Assembly (NCBI RefSeq): GCF_011516735.1
Contig: NZ_WOSX01000008.1
Coordinates: forward strand, 1-64,000
Origin: Acetobacter fallax
GTDB lineage: Bacteria; Pseudomonadota; Alphaproteobacteria; Acetobacterales; Acetobacteraceae
Direction: 5' to 3'
Length of the DNA: 64,000 bases
In this document: positions 57,738 through 64,000 of the stretch, one piece after another
Numbering within the stretch: position 1 is the first letter of the stretch
Layout of the letters: each line of letters begins with the position of its first letter
Notes under the pieces: generated by a model
Told to the model about the DNA's origin: nothing
The model's input: the letters and a program-made list of their open reading frames with translations, nothing else
Database searches by the model: none
Made by a program: the position numbers and the translations under genes

Positions 57738-58829
57738 TCACCGCAGCTTCAGCGTCGCCAGGCCAAACAGCCCGAGCACCACCGAGACAATCCAGAACCG
57801 GATGACAATCTTCGGCTCCTGCCATCCCTTCTTCTCAAAGTGATGGTGCAGAGGCGCCATCAGAAACACCCGCTTCTTCGTCCGCTTGTACCAGAATACC
57901 TGAATGATCACGGACAGCGTCTCAATCACGAACAGACCGCCAACAATGCACAGCACCAGCTCATGCTTGACCGCCACCGCCACCGCCCCGAGCGCGCCAC
58001 CCAGAGACAGCGAGCCCGTATCGCCCATGAACACCGCCGCCGGAGGCGCGTTGAACCATAGGAATCCCAGCCCCGCGCCCACCAGCGCCGCGCAGAACAC
58101 CGCCAGTTCGCCCGTCCCCGGAACCGCATGAAGCTGGAGATAATCCGCAAAAACATGGTTGCCGACGAGATAGGAAATCAGCGCGAACACAAACGCCGCG
58201 ATCACAACCGGAACCGTCGCCAGCCCGTCCAGCCCGTCAGTGAAATTCACCGCGTTGCCAAACCCGGAAATCGTGATCATCGCAAAGATCGGAAACGCAA
58301 ACCCCAGCGGGATCAGCAGATCCTTCACAAACGGAAACGCAAGATGATTGGCCAGCTCAGGCGGCATCATGTGCTGCATCCACCAGCCCGCAATCAGCGA
58401 CGTCCCGAATTCCGCCGACAAACGCGTCGTCTTCGACACGCCATCCGTGTTCCGCCGTGACAGCTTCAGATAATCATCAGCAAATCCAACCGCGCCAAAC
58501 GCACCCGTCACAAACAGAACCGCCCAGACAAACCCGTTCTGCAGATCCGCCCAGAGCAGCGTGGACGTAAACAGCGCAATTAGGATCAGAATGCCGCCCA
58601 TCGTCGGCGTACCGGCCTTCTCCAGAATATGCCGCTCCGGCCCGAGAGCGCGGATCGGCTGCCCCTCGCGCTGAATCCGCTTCAGTTCCCGGATCACCGG
58701 ATTGCCCAGCACCAGCGCAATCACCAGCGCCGTCAGACAGGCCCCGCCCGCCCGAAAGGTGATGTAGCGAAACAGATTGAAAAAACTGATGTGACCATGA
58801 ACATGATGCGCAACGAGCGTATAAAGCAT
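57738..58829 (-). CDS. mraY: Phospho-N-acetylmuramoyl-pentapeptide-transferase
   Basis: This 363-residue membrane enzyme has about ten transmembrane helices. It transfers phospho-MurNAc-pentapeptide to undecaprenyl phosphate, giving lipid I. Motifs are [32 protein letters not shown] with catalytic aspartates, [15 protein letters not shown] and [19 protein letters not shown], and the late [19 protein letters not shown]. Its start overlaps the murF stop by one base (TGATG). All catalytic residues are visible. Confidence 0.98.
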   Translation of the reverse strand: MLYTLVAHHVHGHISFFNLFRYITFRAGGACLTALVIALVLGNPVIRELKRIQREGQPIRALGPERHILEKAGTPTMGGILILIALFTSTLLWADLQNGFVWAVLFVTGAFGAVGFADDYLKLSRRNTDGVSKTTRLSAEFGTSLIAGWWMQHMMPPELANHLAFPFVKDLLIPLGFAFPIFAMITISGFGNAVNFTDGLDGLATVPVVIAAFVFALISYLVGNHVFADYLQLHAVPGTGELAVFCAALVGAGLGFLWFNAPPAAVFMGDTGSLSLGGALGAVAVAVKHELVLCIVGGLFVIETLSVIIQVFWYKRTKKRVFLMAPLHHHFEKKGWQEPKIVIRFWIVSVVLGLFGLATLKLR

Positions 58830-60283
58830 CAGACGCGCCCCGCCTTCAGCGCATCGACAACCACCTTCATGCGGCTCCCGAGACTGCCTTTGACGAGCAC
58901 AACGTCGCCTTCCTCAATGCTCCTGCTCACAAGTGGCGCCAGCACCGCTGAGTCAGCAGTCCACGCACCGCGACGGGAGGAGGGCAGGGCGTCAAACAGG
59001 TCTTTCATATGTGGTCCGCAACAGAAAACGAGATCAGCAGCCTCAGAGACAGGCCGCGCGAGAGAAAGATGCTCGTCGCGGGCAAACTCGCCCAGCTCAC
59101 GAATGTCACCCAGAACAACAACCCGCCGCCGCGCCGGCAGCAGCGTCAGAACACCCAGCGCCGCGCGGATCGACAGCACCGAGGCGTTGTAGCTCTCATC
59201 AAGCAACATCACCCGGCCACCATGAACCGGCACCGCAGCACCCCGGCCCGCCCCCGGAACAAATCCCGAAAGTGCCTCAGCCGCCCGCGCCAGATCAGAA
59301 CCGACAGAGCCGGCCGGACCCGACTCCGAAGTCCGCGCACCAGACCCTGTCCCCACCGTTCCGGCAATCCCCGGCGCCCCGACAACCCCCAGCGCCGCCA
59401 GCGCATTCCGCGCCAGATGCTCTCCCGGCGCATGAATTGTCACCGGAACGGCATGGCCCGCCACATGCGCCACAAACCGGCTGCCCTCGCCGGAAAGCGT
59501 CAGCCCGCTCAGTCGAACCTCGCTTCCCGCCGCCAGCCCACAATGCCACAGCGTCACACTGGCCCGCCGCGCCGCATCCGAAAAAGCCTCCTGCCCGACA
59601 GCATCATCCGGAACAACGGCCACCGATCCCGGCGCCAGCGCCTCGATCAGCGATGCCTTCTCCCGCGCAATCGCTTCCAGCGACCCCATATGACCCAGAT
59701 GCGCCGACCCGATCGTCGTGATCACCGCAACATCCGGCCGCACCAGCTCCGCCAGCGGCGCGATTTCGCCCGGATGGTTCATTCCGATCTCACTGACACA
59801 GAACGCCGCCCCGCGCGGCAGCCGCGCCAGCGTCAGAGGCACGCCCCAGTGATTGTTGTAAGACGCCACCGCCGCATGCGTCTCACCCAGCGCCCCGAGC
59901 GCCACACGCAGCATCTCTTTCGTCGTCGTCTTGCCGACGCTCCCCGTCACCGCGACAACCCGCCCGTCAAACCGCGCCCGCGCCACCCGGCCCAGATCCC
60001 ACAGCCCGCGCATCGTGTCCGCCACAGAAAGCAGGCGCGGATCATCACCGAACGCAGACTCCCGATGCACCAGCGCCGCCGCCGCACCCTTTTCAAACGC
60101 CACCGCCAGATGCCCGTGCCCGTCCGAATTCTCGCCCGCCAGCGCGATGAACAGATCGCCCGGCTGCAACGTCCGCGTGTCAATCGACACCCCCGTCACC
60201 ACAATCCCGGCGCCATCACCCGAAGCCCCGAACCGCCCGCCCGTCGCCTCAGCCAGCTCCCGCCCTGTCCACAATACGCTCAT
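58829..60283 (-). CDS. murF: UDP-MurNAc-tripeptide--D-Ala-D-Ala ligase
   Basis: This Mur ligase of 484 residues adds D-Ala-D-Ala. The N-terminal domain includes [20 protein letters not shown], then the P-loop [56 protein letters not shown] and [13 protein letters not shown] follow. The C-terminal domain contains [18 protein letters not shown] Gly/Ser/Pro-rich insertion of about 30 residues (around [15 protein letters not shown]) separates the central and C-terminal domains. It overlaps murE (ATGA) and mraY (one base). Confidence 0.97.
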   Translation of the reverse strand: MSVLWTGRELAEATGGRFGASGDGAGIVVTGVSIDTRTLQPGDLFIALAGENSDGHGHLAVAFEKGAAAALVHRESAFGDDPRLLSVADTMRGLWDLGRVARARFDGRVVAVTGSVGKTTTKEMLRVALGALGETHAAVASYNNHWGVPLTLARLPRGAAFCVSEIGMNHPGEIAPLAELVRPDVAVITTIGSAHLGHMGSLEAIAREKASLIEALAPGSVAVVPDDAVGQEAFSDAARRASVTLWHCGLAAGSEVRLSGLTLSGEGSRFVAHVAGHAVPVTIHAPGEHLARNALAALGVVGAPGIAGTVGTGSGARTSESGPAGSVGSDLARAAEALSGFVPGAGRGAAVPVHGGRVMLLDESYNASVLSIRAALGVLTLLPARRRVVVLGDIRELGEFARDEHLSLARPVSEAADLVFCCGPHMKDLFDALPSSRRGAWTADSAVLAPLVSRSIEEGDVVLVKGSLGSRMKVVVDALKAGRV

Positions 60284-61758
60284 GCCGCTCCCGCCAGGCT
60301 CTGCACCACACCGACATCGTCAAACGGATGCACAACCCCCGCGATCGTCTGCCCCTGCTCATGCCCCTTGCCAGCCACCAGCAGAACATCACCCGCCTTC
60401 AGCATCTCCAGCCCGGCCGCAATCGCCGCCCGCCGGTCCCCGATCTCCAGAGCCTCCGGCGCCCCGTCCAGAACATCCCTGCGGATGGCCGCCGCATCTT
60501 CATTTCGCGGGTTGTCGTCAGTCACAATCACAACATCCGCCCGCAAGGCCGCTTCATGCGCCATCAGAGGCCGCTTGCCCCGATCCCTGTCGCCACCCGC
60601 CCCGAACACCACAATCAGCCGCCCCTTCGCATGAGGCCGCAAACTGTCCAGAACCCGCGCCAGCGCATCCGGCGTATGCGCGTAATCGACATACACCGTC
60701 GCCCCCGACGACAGCGTCACCGCCCGCTCCATCCGCCCGCGCACTCCGCGCAGATGCGGCAACTGCGCCATCACCGCGTCAATTCCGTCGCACTCCGCCG
60801 TGACCAGAGCCGCGGCCAGCATCACATTATCCGCCTGAAACCGGCCGGGCAGGGCGATCGTCACATCAAACGACTTCCCCCAGGCCTCCAGCATCAGCCG
60901 CTGACCTTCCGGCATGAATTTCTGCGCCACCAGCCGGATCGCATCACCCTGCTCGCCAGTCAGCCGCACTTCCAGCCCCCGCCGCCGCGCGATCTCCTGC
61001 AACATTTCCAGCGTGTCGCGATCCATATCCGCATTCGCCGCCGCAACGCCCCCCTCAGGAAGCAGCGTGTCAAACAGCCGCATCTTCGCCGCGCGATACG
61101 TCCCGATATCACCGTGATAATCGAGATGATCCCGTGTCAGATTGGTGAACCCCGCCGCCGTGATCCGTACCCCGTCCAGCCGCCGCTGATCCAGCCCGTG
61201 CGACGACGCCTCAAGCGCCACATCCGTCACGCCCACGCTCCGCAGCGCCGCAAGCCCACGCGCCAGCGTCACCGGATCAGGCGTCGTCAGCGCCGGAATC
61301 TCAAACGGCAGCTCCACCGGCGCAATCAGCCCCAGTGTGCCAAAACTCGCCGCCTTCCGGTCCATCCCCGACCAGATCTGGCGCAGGAAATCCACCGTGC
61401 TCGTCTTGCCGTTCGTGCCGGTCACCGCTACGATCCGCTCCGGCTGCGGTCCCGCCAGAACCGCCGCCATCAGCGCCAGCGCCCGCCGCGGGTCAGCCGA
61501 CTCAATCATCAGCGTCCCGTCATCCGGCCCCGTCCTGTCAGGTGCAGTCCCGTCAGGCACCAGAACCGCCGCCACCCCGGCCCCGACAGCCGCCGGAATA
61601 AAAGCCCGCCCGTCCTGTTTCGCCCCCGGCACCGCCACGAACAGCATCCCGGGCCCGGCAGTCCGGCTGTCAGCCGTCACCCCGATAATCTCAGGATCGT
61701 TTCGCACCCCCTCAGGCAGAGCAAGGCCAGCGGCCGAAAGAAGAGAAGACAGTTTCAT
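60280..61758 (-). CDS. murE: UDP-MurNAc-L-Ala-D-Glu--meso-diaminopimelate ligase
   Basis: This Mur ligase of 492 residues adds the third amino acid of the stem. The N-terminal GVTADSRTAGPGMLFVAVPG is followed by the P-loop AVTGTNGKTSTVDFLRQIW. ALEASSHGLDQRRLDGVRI and NLTRDHLDYHGDIGTYRAAK with the modified lysine follow. DYAHTPDALARVLDSLRP is the next segment. VTDDNPRNED is the DNPR motif that selects meso-diaminopimelate. The ATG at 61758 lies 2 bp downstream of the ftsI stop. It overlaps murF by four bases. Confidence 0.97.
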   Translation of the reverse strand: MKLSSLLSAAGLALPEGVRNDPEIIGVTADSRTAGPGMLFVAVPGAKQDGRAFIPAAVGAGVAAVLVPDGTAPDRTGPDDGTLMIESADPRRALALMAAVLAGPQPERIVAVTGTNGKTSTVDFLRQIWSGMDRKAASFGTLGLIAPVELPFEIPALTTPDPVTLARGLAALRSVGVTDVALEASSHGLDQRRLDGVRITAAGFTNLTRDHLDYHGDIGTYRAAKMRLFDTLLPEGGVAAANADMDRDTLEMLQEIARRRGLEVRLTGEQGDAIRLVAQKFMPEGQRLMLEAWGKSFDVTIALPGRFQADNVMLAAALVTAECDGIDAVMAQLPHLRGVRGRMERAVTLSSGATVYVDYAHTPDALARVLDSLRPHAKGRLIVVFGAGGDRDRGKRPLMAHEAALRADVVIVTDDNPRNEDAAAIRRDVLDGAPEALEIGDRRAAIAAGLEMLKAGDVLLVAGKGHEQGQTIAGVVHPFDDVGVVQSLAGAA

Positions 61759-61760
61759 AC

Positions 61761-63833
61761 TCAGCCTCGCCGAACGGAGCTTGAAGGACGCAGCGGCTGC
61801 TCCGCCGATGCAGGCAGCACAGCCGTGCGTCCACCCTCACGGGCCGCCTCCGCCGCATGCTTTTTCTGCGCTTTTTCCTCCTCGACGAGCCTGCGCGGAT
61901 CACCAGGATCATTCCCCGGCCCAAGCGCCCGCATGCCACGCGGCACCGCCGGCCGCAGCGGAATCTCCATCTGCGCGTCGATCTGAGCCGTATGCTCCGT
62001 ATCCGGGAAGATCTGCAACATCGGCCCGACACGGGTAATAATCTTCGACACCGTCGGCGCCGCATTCCACGCCGCCGTCGTCCAGCCATGCGTCGCCGGC
62101 GTCGCCTTCGGGCTGTCCAGCATCACATAAACCGCATAACGGGGCGCATTCATCGGAAAAATGCTGGTGAAAGCCGCAATGTTCACATGTTTCAAATAGC
62201 CGCCATGCGGCCCGATCTTCTCTGCCGTGCCCGTCTTGCCGCCCACGAAATAACCCGGAGATTCCGCCGTCTTGCCCGTGCCCAGCGTCACGTCCAGCCG
62301 CAGAATGCGCCGCAGCAGCGCCGAGGTCTCCGGCGACAGAACCTGCGTCCCCTCAGGTGTCACCACCTTTGGCGCCTCCGCCGTCCCGTCACCCGTGCCG
62401 CCATCATCGGCAACCCGCACCAAAGAGGCCGGCGCCGCGTCCCGCGCCGTTGACGCCTCATCCGAAGGATCGTCCCGGTCCAGCAGCGTCGGCTTCACCA
62501 GAACGCCGCCATTCACCGTCGCCGCCGTGCCGCGAACAATCGCCAGCGGCGGCTCGGCCACGCCATGCCCGAACCCCACCGTCATCACCGTGGAAATGCC
62601 CCAGTTGCGCTGCGCCGGCACAATCGGACGCCCCGCCTCCGGCAATTCAACAGGAACCGGCGCAAAGAACCCCATGTTCCGCAGCCAGTCCCGCTGGCGC
62701 ACTGCACCCACATCCAGCGCCATATGCGCCGCCGCCGGGTTGGAGGAATACGCCATCACCTCCGTCAGCGTCAGCCAGGGCGTGAAATGGTCGGACTTCA
62801 TATCCGCAATCGTGAACCGCCCGATATGGATCGGAATGGAGGAAAACCGGTCCCACGGATGCGCCACGCCAAGCTGCAACGCCATCGCCGCCGTCTGGAG
62901 CTTGAACGTCGAGCCCGGCTCGTACATGCCCGTCACCGCACGGTTGAACCGCGCATCCGCCGAGGCATGAGCAAAATCGTTGGCGTCATAATCAGGCAGA
63001 CTGACCATCGCCACCAGCTCGCCCGTCCGCACGTCCATCACAATCGCGCACGCCCCGATCGCCTGAAACTCGTCCTTCGCCTTCGCCAGCTCCTCGCGGA
63101 CAACCGACTGCACCCGCACATCAAGCGACAGCTTCAGCGGAATCCGCTCACTGTTCAGACGCTTGTCGAAATACCGCTCGACACCGGCAATGCCATGGTC
63201 ATCAATATCCACGCCCCCCATGATCTGTGAGGCCACGATCCCAAGCGGATAATGACGCCGCTCACCCGCTTCGAAATAAATCCCCGGAATACCGAAATTG
63301 TTGATCGCCAGTTCCTGCTGCAACGTGATGTTGCGCGCCAGATAAACAAACTGCTTCTGCATCGACAGACGACGCACCGTCTCCGCCTCATCAAGCTGCG
63401 GCAGAACCGATTTCAGCTTCTTCGCAACATCCTCAGGGTCCATCAGCTCGCGCGGGTTGGCGTAAATCTGCGCCACAGGCAGCGACACCGCCAGCGCCTG
63501 ACCATTGCGATCCACAATCATCGCCCGGTGAACCTGCGGCAGACTCAGCGCACTCGCCAGCGACCCCTTCGGATCGATCTTCGGGATTTCAGGAACCTGA
63601 GGCGCAATCTGCCGCTGCTCCGGCGCCATCGGCGAAAAAATCGTCGCAAAACTCAGCCGGACCGCCACAGCGCCAAACAGAACGCCGAACCCCGCCGCAA
63701 CCGCCAGAAGCCGGATATGCATCTTCTCAAGATGCGCCCGCTCGCGCATCTCATTTCCGGTCACATGAACATCACGGGGCATATGCCCCTCAGCAAGACC
63801 CTGAATGTCAGGCGGAGGCGTCTGGCGAGTCAT
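61761..63833 (-). CDS. ftsI: Septal peptidoglycan transpeptidase FtsI (PBP3)
   Basis: This class B penicillin-binding protein has 690 residues and crosslinks septal peptidoglycan. One membrane helix is at about residues 40-66. The dimerisation domain begins near HRAMIVDRNGQALAVSLPV. The transpeptidase active site has Ser308-Thr-Phe-Lys311 (PGSTFK), Ser363-Ser-Asn365 (YSSNPAA) and Lys533-Thr-Gly535 (GGKTGTAEK). The C-terminal 60 residues are charged and disordered (LVEEEKAQKKHAAEAAREGG). AGGAG lies about 12 bases upstream of the ATG. It is the first dcw gene in the window; ftsL, which usually precedes it, is not seen. Confidence 0.96.
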   Translation of the reverse strand: MTRQTPPPDIQGLAEGHMPRDVHVTGNEMRERAHLEKMHIRLLAVAAGFGVLFGAVAVRLSFATIFSPMAPEQRQIAPQVPEIPKIDPKGSLASALSLPQVHRAMIVDRNGQALAVSLPVAQIYANPRELMDPEDVAKKLKSVLPQLDEAETVRRLSMQKQFVYLARNITLQQELAINNFGIPGIYFEAGERRHYPLGIVASQIMGGVDIDDHGIAGVERYFDKRLNSERIPLKLSLDVRVQSVVREELAKAKDEFQAIGACAIVMDVRTGELVAMVSLPDYDANDFAHASADARFNRAVTGMYEPGSTFKLQTAAMALQLGVAHPWDRFSSIPIHIGRFTIADMKSDHFTPWLTLTEVMAYSSNPAAAHMALDVGAVRQRDWLRNMGFFAPVPVELPEAGRPIVPAQRNWGISTVMTVGFGHGVAEPPLAIVRGTAATVNGGVLVKPTLLDRDDPSDEASTARDAAPASLVRVADDGGTGDGTAEAPKVVTPEGTQVLSPETSALLRRILRLDVTLGTGKTAESPGYFVGGKTGTAEKIGPHGGYLKHVNIAAFTSIFPMNAPRYAVYVMLDSPKATPATHGWTTAAWNAAPTVSKIITRVGPMLQIFPDTEHTAQIDAQMEIPLRPAVPRGMRALGPGNDPGDPRRLVEEEKAQKKHAAEAAREGGRTAVLPASAEQPLRPSSSVRRG

Positions 63834-64000
63834 GAGGGGCGGCGTCTCCTCGAAGGCTCGGGATCGTCACCCGAAGATCAGTCCCGTCCGGCAAAACGGA
63901 GCAGAACGAAGGTTTTACACAGAACAGTCCCGGTCAGACCGGAACCGTTTACGAAAGCATGGACCCCGTAGCAGACTCAGGCTCTCAGTTCGAGACAGGC
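63834..64000. other. Region upstream of ftsI at the window edge
   Basis: On the minus strand all three frames contain stops in this 167-bp stretch, so no gene runs directly into ftsI. A small stem, CCGGTC/GACCGG (63928-63940), lies in it. A gene ending near 63977-63990 could be present, but only a few residues would be visible. ftsL and rsmH are expected beyond the window. Confidence 0.4.

Noticed and set aside
59009..60634. 541-residue open frame antisense to murF and murE
   Set aside because: It spans two real genes in the opposite sense and has the Arg/Pro/His bias of a shadow.

Overview
The window reads as a chromosomal segment of an acetic-acid bacterium (Acetobacteraceae, Alphaproteobacteria). 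The reasons are the GC-rich coding sequence, a complete alphaproteobacterial division and cell-wall (dcw) cluster, a CoA-transferase close to Acetobacter AarC, pyruvate phosphate dikinase with its regulator, a class II DAHP synthase, and an IS5-type transposase start. The genus cannot be fixed from the sequence alone.

Left part (1-19 kb), mixed housekeeping and accessory. An IS5-family element enters at the left edge and cuts off a HAD-type protein. An ABC-F ATPase, ndk and a polysaccharide flippase follow. A fluoride riboswitch then precedes a CLC-F type fluoride/proton antiporter. An accessory patch (7.4-9.9 kb) holds a MITE-like repeat, an unrecognised 324-residue protein, an IsdG-type haem monooxygenase and the wreck of a TonB-dependent haem receptor. 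Housekeeping resumes with NAD-malic enzyme, trmJ-cysS (overlapping), a small secreted protein, alkB, class II DAHP synthase and nicotinate phosphoribosyltransferase.

Middle part (19-44 kb). A TetR regulator diverges from a beta-oxidation operon: fadN-like fusion, acyl-CoA dehydrogenase, etfB, etfA, thiolase and an AarC-like CoA-transferase. An 18-bp inverted repeat in the shared promoter is a good operator candidate. A Crp/Fnr regulator, a solitary TadG-like VWA protein, a gltX paralogue, a decayed FosA-like gene and several small unknown genes follow. The PPDK regulatory protein and ppdK come next, then ligA-recN (overlapping) and bamD.

Right part (44-64 kb). All genes are on the minus strand. 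In transcription order they are ftsI, murE, murF, mraY, murD, ftsW, murG, murC, murB, ddl, ftsQ, ftsA, ftsZ, then lpxC after a terminator. Nearly every junction is an ATGA, TGATG or TAATG overlap, so the set looks like one translationally coupled operon. Two hairpins lie between ftsA and ftsZ. The sequence upstream of ftsI in the window does not contain the expected ftsL.

The least ordinary signals are a MITE-like repeat family with at least three copies (5761-5911, 7510-7736, 44662-44876), the fluoride-responsive leader, the decaying haem-uptake locus and the CoA-transferase that closes the beta-oxidation operon. I did not see CRISPR arrays, rRNA or tRNA genes.
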